Positions 1 to 8,985 of a DNA stretch of 64,000 bases are shown one piece after another. The notes beneath the pieces were generated by a model. It did no database searches, had not been told where the DNA came from, and saw nothing but the letters and a program-made list of their open reading frames with translations. Within the stretch, counting starts at the first letter, position 1. Every line of letters starts with the position of its first letter. The DNA is from Alteromonas sp. M12 (GTDB taxonomy: Bacteria > Pseudomonadota > Gammaproteobacteria > Enterobacterales > Alteromonadaceae): assembly GCF_037478005.1 (NCBI RefSeq), contig NZ_CP144164.1, positions 3,348,001 to 3,412,000 of the forward strand. Reading direction: 5' to 3'. A program made the translations under genes and the position numbers.

Positions 1-468
1 AACCAATCTAAACCAGAACAAGTCCCTCAAATCTCGGATCCAGCCGAAGAGGATGCTCACTTACGTTATTTTCAACCAATTGACTTAGCATCTGCGAGTT
101 ACCGTCACACTAAAACCATATTCTGTCACAGTAATTTAAAGCATATACGCAAGCAAAGACGTGAAAATTTCGAATTCATTGTAAAAAACATTGATAATCC
201 CGAGGTAGGCAATGCGTTATTCAAGCAATTGAATGATGAAGATATTCCTTACGTTATTCCTTTTTTGCTGCAAGATGAAAAGTACTTTTTTGATTTACGT
301 AAAAAAGGCATACAAATACTTAGGTGGGAAGAAGTTGCGATTAGTGATTGTAATATAAGTCAAGATTACCGCTCGAGACTTATACAAGTACCATGTCATC
401 AGCAACTTTCCAACCGACAGCTAAATTTCATTGTCGACACTTTCAATCAATTGCGCCCCCAAGGATAG
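1..468 (+). CDS. C-terminal part of a DegT/DnrJ-type PLP aminotransferase-like protein (5' end outside window)
   Basis: The reading frame is open from base 1 and ends at TAG 466-468, so about 155 C-terminal residues are visible. The motif IPYVIPFLLQDE, the later LRKKGIQILRWEE and the closing LIQVPCHQQLSNRQL resemble the C-terminal domain of DegT/DnrJ/EryC1/StrS aminotransferases, where a proline-histidine-glutamine stretch precedes the last helix. Those enzymes make amino sugars or related nucleotide-sugar intermediates. The PLP lysine would lie upstream and cannot be checked, so the family call is moderate. The next gene starts 2 bases after the stop, consistent with an operon. Confidence 0.55.
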   Translation, partial: NQSKPEQVPQISDPAEEDAHLRYFQPIDLASASYRHTKTIFCHSNLKHIRKQRRENFEFIVKNIDNPEVGNALFKQLNDEDIPYVIPFLLQDEKYFFDLRKKGIQILRWEEVAISDCNISQDYRSRLIQVPCHQQLSNRQLNFIVDTFNQLRPQG

Positions 469-470
469 TT

Positions 471-1493
471 ATGAATTGGTCAGTTTTAAGTTGTTCTGAA
501 TTTTCTACCCATCAACAAGCTTGGGAAGATCTAAATCGTAAAACCATGAATCTAGCGTTTTTTGAACCTGACTTTGTCAATGGGCTAATTACCCACTTTT
601 TTGATGGAAGCGAAAAACTAGTAGTTGCTTACCAAAACGATGAATTGCAACTCGCCGGATTTTTTAAAGCCTTAGGCAAAGGACGATGGGCTACAGCCAT
701 GCCCTCGCAATGCCCATTAGGGTTGTTTTTACATCGTGAACAGCACGTTAGTAGTGATCTGATGAAATCATTATGCTCTGCCCTACCAGGTAAAGTAGCA
801 ATGTTAGATATGCTACAGATGGATTCCAAATACACCCAGTTCACACCTGCAGATGATTTTGAACTCATGCCTTATATCACTTCGGGTAATCGCCCCATTC
901 CTGAAGATTTTGACACGTATTTTCAATCACTTGGAAAAAATATGCGGCAGAACTACAACAAAGTGATTAATCGCGCAGCCCGTGCCGAAGATACATTATC
1001 TTGGCAGAAAGTAACTAAGCCAGCGGAGGTTAAGCAAGCTATAATCAAGTATGGTGAGCTGGAAAGTAACGGCTGGAAAGGCGAAGAAGGTACAGCTATA
1101 TCGCCTGACAATACGCAAGGAAAATTCTATCAACAAGCATTAAGTAATTTGGCAGAGCAAGGTAAAGCATGTTGTTGGTATTATTTAATTAATGAAGAAA
1201 TAGTCGCTGTGGATTTATGTATTCAGCAAGATGACTGTTTAATTATTTTAAAAACCACCTATAACGAACAATTTAATAAACAATCTCCCGCGCTGATGCT
1301 TAAAATTGAAATGATAAAGCATTATTCTCAACAAAGAGAACTCGAAGGAATCAATAACATAGAGTTTTACGGAAAAGCGATGGAATGGCACAAGCGGTTA
1401 GATTCGACATTAAGAGAAATAGAGCATGTCACCTATTTCCCGAATAAATTGCTTAAAAGTGCCATAAACCTAATTAAAAAAGTGAAAAAGTAA
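471..1493 (+). CDS. FemAB/BioF2-like GNAT acyltransferase (CelD type)
   Basis: The frame is open from 393, but ATG 471 is preferred. It has AAGGA at 461-465 and begins just after the upstream stop, giving 340 residues. The middle of the protein carries the LGKNMRQNYNKVINRA stretch and then ESNGWKGEEGTA. These are typical of the Acetyltransf_6 (BioF2-like, CelD/BcsL) fold found in polysaccharide loci. The expected role is cytoplasmic acyl or aminoacyl transfer to a sugar or lipid-linked intermediate. The acceptor cannot be deduced. It sits first in a run of glycosyltransferase genes with short spacings. Confidence 0.7.
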   Translation: MNWSVLSCSEFSTHQQAWEDLNRKTMNLAFFEPDFVNGLITHFFDGSEKLVVAYQNDELQLAGFFKALGKGRWATAMPSQCPLGLFLHREQHVSSDLMKSLCSALPGKVAMLDMLQMDSKYTQFTPADDFELMPYITSGNRPIPEDFDTYFQSLGKNMRQNYNKVINRAARAEDTLSWQKVTKPAEVKQAIIKYGELESNGWKGEEGTAISPDNTQGKFYQQALSNLAEQGKACCWYYLINEEIVAVDLCIQQDDCLIILKTTYNEQFNKQSPALMLKIEMIKHYSQQRELEGINNIEFYGKAMEWHKRLDSTLREIEHVTYFPNKLLKSAINLIKKVKK

Positions 1494-1503
1494 TTATAAG
1501 ATT

Positions 1504-2457
1504 ATGAAAAACTCAGTTTCCGTAATTATTCCATTTTATCAACGAAGCATGGGCCTACTTAAGAAAGCATTGCTTAGCGTTGCGCAGCAAAGTGCATTTT
1601 CGCAAATTGATAAAGTTATTGTTGTAGATGATGGTTCCCCCATCGGTGCGCGAGAGGAAATTGAGCAACTAAACAACAATCAACCATTGCTCGAAAAAAT
1701 TCAGTTGATTGAAAAGCCAAACGGTGGCGTTGCGTCAGCTCGAAACGCGGGTATCGATGCGGTATCGGCTGAAGTAAAGTATGTTGCTTTGCTTGACCCC
1801 GATGATGTTTGGTTACCAGATCATCTAGAACTTGCTTTGGAGGCTTTAAGATCTGGAAGTGATTTCCACTTTAATAACTTCACACATATTGGCCAAACCG
1901 TTGGCGCTTTTGAGCGCGCAGGATACATAACACCAAGTGAACATCCTCCGTTAGACAATGAATACAATCATACTTATAAAGGTGATATTGTTCGCCAGAT
2001 AACCACTGCCAACGTAATTGGCGCTTCATCAGTGATTTATGACATCAAGAAACACAAAGATTGTCGTTTTAAAACAGATTTTCAATTTGCTGGTGAAGAT
2101 TATCTAATGTGGCTTGATATTACACGCAATACCGATGGTATTAGTTTTACAAATAAAATAACCACTCACTGCGGTGAAGGGATCAATTTGTTTTCTGGTG
2201 CAGCTTGGTGCAGTGCCCATTTAAGCAAACGGTTATTCGATGAAATTAATTATCGCTATTTTTTACTGCAGAATATTGCGATGACAGAGTCTAATCGCCG
2301 AAGAGTTGCAGAAATGCTTTTCGACAATCGAAATGCGTATATTGGCAACTTACAATCTATGCTGAAAAGGCTTAAACTCTCCGGAATTGTTTTGCTTTTG
2401 AAACACTTTACGTACAATAAACCTTTTCGCGACACGTTTTTAAAACGAATTAAATAG
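1504..2457 (+). CDS. Family 2 glycosyltransferase (GT-A)
   Basis: This 317-residue protein opens with SVSVIIPFYQRS, the first beta strand of GT2 enzymes, followed by VVVDDGSP (nucleotide binding) and LLDPDDVWLP, which holds the metal-binding DxD-type acid cluster near residue 100. It has no strong membrane segment, so it is probably a cytoplasmic or peripheral enzyme adding one sugar to a lipid-linked intermediate. It starts 10 bases after the preceding gene and is likely cotranscribed. Sugar specificity is unknown. Confidence 0.85.
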   Translation: MKNSVSVIIPFYQRSMGLLKKALLSVAQQSAFSQIDKVIVVDDGSPIGAREEIEQLNNNQPLLEKIQLIEKPNGGVASARNAGIDAVSAEVKYVALLDPDDVWLPDHLELALEALRSGSDFHFNNFTHIGQTVGAFERAGYITPSEHPPLDNEYNHTYKGDIVRQITTANVIGASSVIYDIKKHKDCRFKTDFQFAGEDYLMWLDITRNTDGISFTNKITTHCGEGINLFSGAAWCSAHLSKRLFDEINYRYFLLQNIAMTESNRRRVAEMLFDNRNAYIGNLQSMLKRLKLSGIVLLLKHFTYNKPFRDTFLKRIK

Positions 2458-2516
2458 CTGACGTTTAAATGCAACTCACCTGTGGTGACATTTACACTTA
2501 GTATTAGGAATATACG

Positions 2517-3485
2517 TTGAAACTAATAGTACAAATTCCCTGCTACAACGAAGAACATACATTGCCTGCGACATTCAATGATATTCCCAAAACGATTGAG
2601 GGAATTGATCAGGTAGAAATTATGATTATTGATGATGGTTCCAAAGATCGAACCATCGAAGTTGCCAAAGAACTTGGCGTAGATCATATCGTTATTAATA
2701 AGAATAACAGAGGATTAGCCCGCACCTTTCGTAAAGGTATCGATGAATGTCTTAAATTGGGAGCCGATATTATTGTTAATACCGACGGCGACAACCAATA
2801 TGCGGGATGGGACATACCTAAACTGATCCAGCCGATACTCGATCATAAAGCAGATGTTGTAGTGGGAGATCGTCGCACTGGACAAATTGACCACTTTTCC
2901 GGATTAAAGAAATTTTTACAGCGACTTGGCAGTTTTGTAGTGCGTCAACTTTCTGGAGTAGATGTACCCGATGCAGTAAGTGGGTTCCGAGCCTATAGCC
3001 GAGAAGCCGCTCTGCAGTTAAATATTGTATCGCCTTTCAGCTACACCATTGAAGCCTTAATCCAAGCTGGCAAAAAACACATGGCAGTGACATCCGTACC
3101 TGTTGACACAAACGAAAAAACGCGGGAATCAAGACTCTTTACCAGCATACCTAAATTTATTGAACGTCAACTAACAACTATTGTGCGCATGTACACCATG
3201 TACCAGCCACTAAAAGTGTTCTTTTTTATAGCGTTAACCCTATCCATTCTGGGTTTTATTCCTATCGTACGATTTTTATATTTTTACTTTACCGGTGATG
3301 GCAGTGGACATATACAATCACTCATTCTTGGCGGTACCTTGTCAATTTTAGGTATTATTACTTTTTTGATTGCATTGTTAGCTGACCTTATTAATTTTAA
3401 TCGTCAATTGATAGAACAAAGCCTAGAGAAAATTAGAAGGTTGGAATTGAAATTGATGGAACAAGATAAAGCGAACAAAAAGTAA
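2517..3485 (+). CDS. DPM1/GtrB-like polyprenyl-phosphate glycosyltransferase (GT2) with C-terminal membrane anchors
   Basis: The start is TTG 2517, supported by AGGA at 2505-2508. The N-terminal half is a GT2 domain: VQIPCYNEEHTLP, IIDDGSKDRT and NTDGDNQY with the DGD metal motif. Two hydrophobic segments follow at about residues 235-255 and 268-292. This layout, 322 residues long, matches dolichol-/undecaprenyl-phosphate sugar synthases of the DPM1/GtrB type, which load a single sugar on a polyprenyl carrier for later use by GT-C enzymes. A GT-C-like protein is encoded at 13190-14776 and could be the user; that link is inference. Confidence 0.82.
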   Translation: MKLIVQIPCYNEEHTLPATFNDIPKTIEGIDQVEIMIIDDGSKDRTIEVAKELGVDHIVINKNNRGLARTFRKGIDECLKLGADIIVNTDGDNQYAGWDIPKLIQPILDHKADVVVGDRRTGQIDHFSGLKKFLQRLGSFVVRQLSGVDVPDAVSGFRAYSREAALQLNIVSPFSYTIEALIQAGKKHMAVTSVPVDTNEKTRESRLFTSIPKFIERQLTTIVRMYTMYQPLKVFFFIALTLSILGFIPIVRFLYFYFTGDGSGHIQSLILGGTLSILGIITFLIALLADLINFNRQLIEQSLEKIRRLELKLMEQDKANKK

Positions 3486-3521
3486 CCATCAGCAAATTTA
3501 AAATGGATTAAAATCTCAATC

Positions 3522-4778
3522 ATGGCCATTAAAATCCTTATTTGTGCCTCAACGTTCCCTCGGTTCAAAGAAGATGGGATGGTTGATTTTGTATGGCAAC
3601 AAGCACGCTATTTAAAAAAGCATTATTCGCATTTTGAAGTTCATGTATTAGTGCCTCATGCGCCTGAATCTTTAAAGCATGAAGTATGGGAAGGTGTGCA
3701 TATACATAGATATACGTATTTTAAACCTGAGTCAGCGCAGAGCGTAGTCTATCCTGCAATTTGGCCAAATATAAAAGAGAACCCATTTCGCCTTTTACAG
3801 GTCCCTTTTTTACTATTGTCATGTTATTTAGCCACAAAAAGATTAGTTAAAACCTATAATTTTGATTTGATTTACTCCCATTGGTTTACTCCTCAAGGTT
3901 TGATGTGCAACAAGGTAGCTCGAGACAACAACATTCCCCATACTCTCACGTCCCATGCAGCAGACATTATTATACTTAAAAAAATCCCTTGGTTAGGTCC
4001 ATTCCTAGTTAAACGTATAATCCCGCAATTCAAAGCCATTTCTTTCGCTGGTAGTCGTGGTAGAGATCAAGCTTTGGCTTTTTTTAACGATGAACAACAA
4101 ACCGCGATCGCAGACAATAGTCAAGTTCTACCGATGGGCGTTGATTTACAACTTCCGGAACAACAAATTCCAAAGCCGGAGACTACAATTGGTGAAAGTT
4201 TAAAATTACTTTTTGTTGGCCGATTAGCTGAAAAAAAAGGGATTACATTCTTATTAAATGCCATGGCCCATGTAAAGGCCAAAGGTCTGTCGGTGCACTT
4301 AGACTTATTAGGTGATGGACCACTGTTCGATACCATACAAAAACAAGTGAAAGCACTTAACTTAGATAACGATGTTAACTTTCAAGGTTTCGTAAACGGT
4401 CAAGAAAAGTTTCGGTTTATTCAAAATACTGATTTATTTGTTTTACCTTCAATCGTGACTGCTGACGGAGATGCAGAAGGGCTTCCCGTGAGCTTGTTAG
4501 AAGCCATGTCCGCCGGTGCGTTATGCTGTGCATCTGATGAGTCAGGAGCTCCAGATATTATTGATGATGGGGAAACAGCACTGTTATTCAAAGCCAAAAG
4601 TAGTGATGCTCTCGCCGCTATTTTTCAACAAGTTGCTAAGATGCCTGAAGTTCAACGGCAACAAATCGCCAAGCAAGCAAAGGCGGCTGGGGAGTCATTC
4701 TTATGGGATAACATGATCCATCAACATGCCGAATTTTTGATTTTGCCTTTTATTAATGGAGGCACTGGTGTCAAGTAA
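3522..4778 (+). CDS. Family 4 glycosyltransferase (GT-B)
   Basis: A 418-residue GT-B protein. The N-terminal Rossmann domain opens with ILICASTFPRFKEDG and contains an SHAAD stretch. The C-terminal donor-binding domain begins with LLFVGRLAEKKGI near residue 229 and has the E-x7-E motif in EGLPVSLLEAMSAG near residue 319. It is a retaining transferase acting on nucleotide sugars at the cytoplasmic face. The final bases overlap the start of the next gene, indicating translational coupling. Confidence 0.87.
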   Translation: MAIKILICASTFPRFKEDGMVDFVWQQARYLKKHYSHFEVHVLVPHAPESLKHEVWEGVHIHRYTYFKPESAQSVVYPAIWPNIKENPFRLLQVPFLLLSCYLATKRLVKTYNFDLIYSHWFTPQGLMCNKVARDNNIPHTLTSHAADIIILKKIPWLGPFLVKRIIPQFKAISFAGSRGRDQALAFFNDEQQTAIADNSQVLPMGVDLQLPEQQIPKPETTIGESLKLLFVGRLAEKKGITFLLNAMAHVKAKGLSVHLDLLGDGPLFDTIQKQVKALNLDNDVNFQGFVNGQEKFRFIQNTDLFVLPSIVTADGDAEGLPVSLLEAMSAGALCCASDESGAPDIIDDGETALLFKAKSSDALAAIFQQVAKMPEVQRQQIAKQAKAAGESFLWDNMIHQHAEFLILPFINGGTGVK

Positions 4779-5721
4779 TCCGAATGACACTCCCCTAGTT
4801 TCGGTGGTAATGGCCTGTTATCGGGAGCCTGTCGAATGGTTAGGTCTCGCAATTGACTCAATTTTACAACAAACGTTTATCAACATTGAATTGATAGTCG
4901 TCATTGACGACCCTAGCAACATTAAAATTTGTGATTTTTTAGCACAAAAACAGACAAATGACTCTCGATTAAAAGTACTCAAAAATCAAAAAAACATAGG
5001 CTTACCAGCCTCATTGAATAAAGCTGTAGAGCAGTCAAAATCGCAGATCATTGCTCGCATGGATGCAGATGACATATCATTACGTGAACGACTGCAAATG
5101 CAATTTGAATATATGCAAGCCAATCCTGATGTGAGTCTTATTGGCTCAGCAATTGAGAACATTGATGAATGCGGGACGTCTCTAGGTATTAGCCACTTTC
5201 AGTCCTCATCAGAGGTTATACAAAAAATTATTCCCTATTGTTCAGTAGCTTGCCACCCAACTTGGATGTTTAAAAAATCGATGTTTGATTCAATAGGCGG
5301 TTATCGCATGTTGCAGGGTGCGGAAGATTATGATTTTTTATATCGCATTTTAGATGCAGGTGGCAAAATCACTAACTTGCAACAGCCCCTACTGCAATAC
5401 CGATTACATGGCGCTAGCATAACCAGTGGTATGAATCTAAAACGCTATAAAGTTAGGCATTATATAAAGGCATTGCATCAACAAAGAGTTACTCTTGGTA
5501 AAGATAACTACTCTACCGATGGGCTCGAACTATTGTTATCGCAACAACAAGATTCTCCCTTAGTCGCCAGTTTAATAACCAAGCTGCGAAAAGCTGAAGC
5601 AAGACATTCGATTACTAGAATTCCATATTTGTTAGCGCTATTTTTCTGTTCCGTGGACGTTAGAGAGCGCATCTTGGATCATTTAAAAATACGTATGATT
5701 ATAAGTACAACAAGAACATGA
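4768..5721 (+). CDS. Family 2 glycosyltransferase
   Basis: Two starts are possible in this frame. ATG 4756 has no ribosome site, and its own bases overlap a GGAGG at 4758-4762. GTG 4768 lies 5 bases after that GGAGG and is preferred (317 residues). GT2 motifs are VSVVMACYREPVEW, VVIDDPSN and ARMDADDIS (DxD region). The C-terminal part has the HGASITSG stretch often seen in EpsE/WaaA-neighbour GT2 enzymes. It overlaps the preceding gene by 11 bases and the next by 4 (ATGA), so it is inside one operon. Confidence 0.85.
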   Translation: MSSNPNDTPLVSVVMACYREPVEWLGLAIDSILQQTFINIELIVVIDDPSNIKICDFLAQKQTNDSRLKVLKNQKNIGLPASLNKAVEQSKSQIIARMDADDISLRERLQMQFEYMQANPDVSLIGSAIENIDECGTSLGISHFQSSSEVIQKIIPYCSVACHPTWMFKKSMFDSIGGYRMLQGAEDYDFLYRILDAGGKITNLQQPLLQYRLHGASITSGMNLKRYKVRHYIKALHQQRVTLGKDNYSTDGLELLLSQQQDSPLVASLITKLRKAEARHSITRIPYLLALFFCSVDVRERILDHLKIRMIISTTRT

Positions 5722-6851
5722 GCAGTATATCTAAATCACAAAACCAAAGTATTCAAAAGTCGAAACGACTGTGTTTTGTTAGCAGCACATTATCAAATGG
5801 TGGAGCAGAAAGAGCACTGAGTAACTTGTTATGTAATATGGATTTAACTCATTTAGAGGTCACAGTTTTACTCCTAAATGGTGTCGTTACCTACCCTGTA
5901 CCATCATCAGTTAAAATAGTTGATTTGCGCAAACGATCACCTTTTCATATTCCATTGTGTTTTATTTTATTGATGTACCATTTGCTCAAACTTAAGCCTA
6001 AAATAGTGATCAGTGTTTGGTCTTTTCCGAGTTTACTAACCGGTCTGGCGATGTTTTTTACAAGAAGTAAAAGCATTTGGATCCCAAGAATAGCGAATAA
6101 TCCAGCTGATGAAGAGTTTGGGTGGAAAAAATGGGTCTTCAATTGGTTGTACAAAAAAGCGGATCGCTTTATTGTTTTATGCAATGAGTTACGTGATAAT
6201 TTTGTTGATCACTACCCCTTTTCATCGGGCAAAACAAATTTGATCCGCAACGGTTTTAATCTTCGTGAATTGAACGAAAAAGCCAGCCAACTATCTCCCG
6301 ACATAAGCATACCAAATGAACCTTTCATGATTTCAGTTGGTTCATTGACAGATCAGAAAAGGCATGACGTACTTTTAAAAGCGTATGCACAATTGCCAGA
6401 AAGTGACCAAATACCTTTGTTGATTTTAGGTGGAGGTCCCTTACACGACAATTTAACAGCATTGGCCAATGAACTAGGTATTAATAATAAAGTTCATTTT
6501 AAAGGGTTTGTTACCAACCCTTACCCCTATGTAAAACATGCAAAACTTTTTGTTTTGGCCAGTGATTTTGAAGGATTATGTAACGCAGCAATTGAAGCCC
6601 AATGTTTAGGGACACCTGCCGTAATAACAAGTTGCCCAACAGGAAATAGAGAAATTGTAGTAGAAGGACAGACCGGATTCTTGGTGCCTATTGGCGATCC
6701 ACAAAAAATGGCACAATCCATATCAAAAGCATTAAATCAAAAAACCATTTCGAGTCAAATGAGAATAGACTCAGAACGTTTAGTAAGTGAAAAATATAAA
6801 ATTCAACGATCGGTAGCGGATATGCATTCGTTAATTGAGGAAATCTGTTAA
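5718..6851 (+). CDS. Family 4 glycosyltransferase
   Basis: A 377-residue GT-B enzyme. The N-terminal FVSSTLSNGGAERALSNLL is the classic GGAER acceptor-domain motif of GT4 enzymes. The C-terminal domain starts with ISVGSLTDQKRHD near residue 206, and FEGLCNAAIEAQCLG near 284 carries the E-x7-E motif. The ATG overlaps the previous stop (ATGA) and the stop overlaps the next ATG (TAATG). Both ends therefore show translational coupling. Sugar and linkage are unknown. Confidence 0.87.
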   Translation: MSSISKSQNQSIQKSKRLCFVSSTLSNGGAERALSNLLCNMDLTHLEVTVLLLNGVVTYPVPSSVKIVDLRKRSPFHIPLCFILLMYHLLKLKPKIVISVWSFPSLLTGLAMFFTRSKSIWIPRIANNPADEEFGWKKWVFNWLYKKADRFIVLCNELRDNFVDHYPFSSGKTNLIRNGFNLRELNEKASQLSPDISIPNEPFMISVGSLTDQKRHDVLLKAYAQLPESDQIPLLILGGGPLHDNLTALANELGINNKVHFKGFVTNPYPYVKHAKLFVLASDFEGLCNAAIEAQCLGTPAVITSCPTGNREIVVEGQTGFLVPIGDPQKMAQSISKALNQKTISSQMRIDSERLVSEKYKIQRSVADMHSLIEEIC

Positions 6852-7756
6852 TGCGAGAACGAAAAACTTCATATCCTAATTTATTTATTGTCGGAGCCCC
6901 AAAGTCTGGTACTACTGCTATGGCCCGACACTTAGTTGCCCACCCAGAAATATACACACCATTACAAAAAGAATTTACTTATTTTGGTAAAGACCTAGTT
7001 CGTTATGCCGAATTAATTACAGAGAAAGCTTATTTAAAATGGTTTGAAGCTTGGAATAATGAAAAATATGCCCTTGATGCGTCACCCACTTATTTATATT
7101 CACAATCTGCCCCTTTTGAATTTTTGGAAAAATCTCCGAATGCCAAAGTTATCATCATGTTGAGAAACCCCATAGAGGTAGCTTACTCTATGTACTTTGA
7201 AGCTCTATTTGGCAATAGGGAATACGCAAAAACCTTTGAAGAAGCTTGGGAGTTAGAGAGTAAAAGATTACAAGGACAGTGTATTCCAACCAACGCACGA
7301 CTGGAATATACCACCCGTTATCAAAGCTTAGGTCTGTATAGTCGTCACATAAGGCACTATCAAAACATCTTTGGTGTAGAAAATGTGCATATTATTTTAT
7401 TCGACGATTTCAAAGACAGTAACCAAGTTTGCTATGAGAAATTGTTGGATTTTTTAGGTTTGTCCTATATATATCCTGAATCATTCAAAGTTCATAATCC
7501 CAGCAAAATAGCACGATCACCGAAACTCACTCATTTTGTCACTACGCCTCCAAAATGGTTGGGGACAATCGGCAGCTTTATTTTACCTAAAACTACTAGA
7601 TGGAAAATCAGAGATTTTATTAAAAATAAGAATATGAAAATAGTTGATAAACCTAAGATAGCACCAGCCACAAAAGCGATGTTACAAGCACACTATGCTG
7701 AAGAAATTGTTGAACTTGAAAACTTACTAGGCCGGAGCCTATCTCAATGGAAATAA
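6851..7756 (+). CDS. PAPS-dependent carbohydrate sulfotransferase
   Basis: The protein (301 residues) begins with LFIVGAPKSGTTAMARHL, the 5'-phosphosulfate-binding loop of the sulfotransferase superfamily. A second motif, IIMLRNPIEVAYSMYFEAL at about residues 97-115, matches the 3'-phosphate-binding region (RNPxxxxxS). It should move sulfate from PAPS to a glycan hydroxyl in the cytoplasm. Its place between two GT4 genes, with overlaps of 1 and 10 bases, suggests that the polysaccharide repeat unit is sulfated, a common trait of marine exopolysaccharides. The acceptor is not known. Confidence 0.85.
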   Translation: MRERKTSYPNLFIVGAPKSGTTAMARHLVAHPEIYTPLQKEFTYFGKDLVRYAELITEKAYLKWFEAWNNEKYALDASPTYLYSQSAPFEFLEKSPNAKVIIMLRNPIEVAYSMYFEALFGNREYAKTFEEAWELESKRLQGQCIPTNARLEYTTRYQSLGLYSRHIRHYQNIFGVENVHIILFDDFKDSNQVCYEKLLDFLGLSYIYPESFKVHNPSKIARSPKLTHFVTTPPKWLGTIGSFILPKTTRWKIRDFIKNKNMKIVDKPKIAPATKAMLQAHYAEEIVELENLLGRSLSQWK

Positions 7757-8934
7757 TCACTCCATCAGCCACAAAAATTTTATTTGATCTTGCTGCCACT
7801 CACCCTGGAGCTTTAGGTTCAATGCATGGTGGCGGTGTTTATGCGGAAGTGGTTTTCGAAAAATTAGTATCACTAGTCGAAAAAAATACTTTAGATGTTT
7901 TTTATTTTGCACATAAAAAAGTAGCTCCTAATATTCTTGCTTTATGTCAAAAATATGGCATTGTTGAGCATAAAATCAACACACGAAGCGATATTCAAGC
8001 ATTAGTAGATACAGGTAAATACCATACTCTTTATTCAGCCCTACCTTATGAAAATTTCGCCAATACAGATACTAAAAACATTCGATTTTTATACACTGTT
8101 CATGGATTACGCGAATTAGAAGTTCCTTATTCATTGCAGCAGTGGCGCTATAGCCTGCACTGGAAACGAATCGTCGAATGGTTGTTTGCAATGTGCTTCA
8201 CTCGATTATATCTAAAGCGCACAAAAAATCGTTTCAGACAATTATTACAAAAGCCGAATAGTCAGATTATAACCATCTCGGAACACAGTAAATACTCCAT
8301 ATTACAAAAATTTGGTGACATAGTAAGCGCTGACGATTTGACAAAGCTCTATTCTCCATTGCTTGATGGTGACGTAAAAAAGCAACCTCTAGCGACCTCA
8401 AAAAATGATTTTAAGTATTTTTTACTTATCAATGGCAACAGATGGATAAAAAACTCTTACCGAGCACTGAAAGCCTTGCAAAATTTTTACTCATCGAATC
8501 CAGAATGCGATGTCAAAACTCTAGTATTAGGTCTAGACAAACCGCCAGTAGAATTTGCAGACGACGATCACTTTATATTTAAGGGGTATATCTCTAGAGA
8601 TGAATTGGAATCGGCTTTCGCTAAAGCCTACGCATTTATTTACCCTTCCCTAAATGAAGGGTTCGGCTACCCTCCTTTGGAGGCAATGAAACACGGTACG
8701 CCAGTCCTTGCATCTGCGGTATCAGCTATTCCCGAAGTCTGTGGTGACGCAGTTTTATACTTTAATCCTTATGATGAATCAGAGATTGCTATCCGCATAG
8801 CTGAAATATATTTTGACAATAACAAGCGCACTGATTTAATTGCAAAGGGTCATAAAAGATTTGAAGAAATAACCACTAGTCAAACTGATATGCTATTAAC
8901 ACTATGCCATATGATTATGCAAAAATCTGAGTAA
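7747..8934 (+). CDS. Family 4 glycosyltransferase
   Basis: A 395-residue GT-B protein whose start overlaps the sulfotransferase gene by 10 bases. The N-terminus has GSMHGGGVYAEVVF, a glycine-rich acceptor-domain loop. The C-terminal domain shows FLLINGNRWIKN near residue 226 and PSLNEGFGYPPLEAMKHG near residue 300, the latter with the conserved E-x7-E of GT4 enzymes that work on mannose- or rhamnose-type donors (WbaZ/mannosyltransferase-like). It is the last gene of the first + strand operon. Confidence 0.85.
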   Translation: MEIITPSATKILFDLAATHPGALGSMHGGGVYAEVVFEKLVSLVEKNTLDVFYFAHKKVAPNILALCQKYGIVEHKINTRSDIQALVDTGKYHTLYSALPYENFANTDTKNIRFLYTVHGLRELEVPYSLQQWRYSLHWKRIVEWLFAMCFTRLYLKRTKNRFRQLLQKPNSQIITISEHSKYSILQKFGDIVSADDLTKLYSPLLDGDVKKQPLATSKNDFKYFLLINGNRWIKNSYRALKALQNFYSSNPECDVKTLVLGLDKPPVEFADDDHFIFKGYISRDELESAFAKAYAFIYPSLNEGFGYPPLEAMKHGTPVLASAVSAIPEVCGDAVLYFNPYDESEIAIRIAEIYFDNNKRTDLIAKGHKRFEEITTSQTDMLLTLCHMIMQKSE

Positions 8935-8942
8935 TAATTATG

Positions 8943-8985
8943 AACGTTGAATACGAAAGTATGAAAAATTAGTAGAATCAACGTT
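8943..8985. terminator. Weak inverted repeat between convergent genes
   Basis: AACGTTGA at 8943-8950 is complementary to TCAACGTT at 8978-8985, with a small ATAC-GAAA-GTAT hairpin inside. It separates the end of the + strand GT4 gene from the end of the convergent flippase gene. No long T run follows, so its role as a bidirectional terminator is only a suggestion. Confidence 0.3.

Noticed and set aside
393..470. Upstream start of the FemAB-like protein at 393
   Set aside because: It would overlap the aminotransferase-like frame by 76 bases and lacks a ribosome site; ATG 471 has AAGGA.
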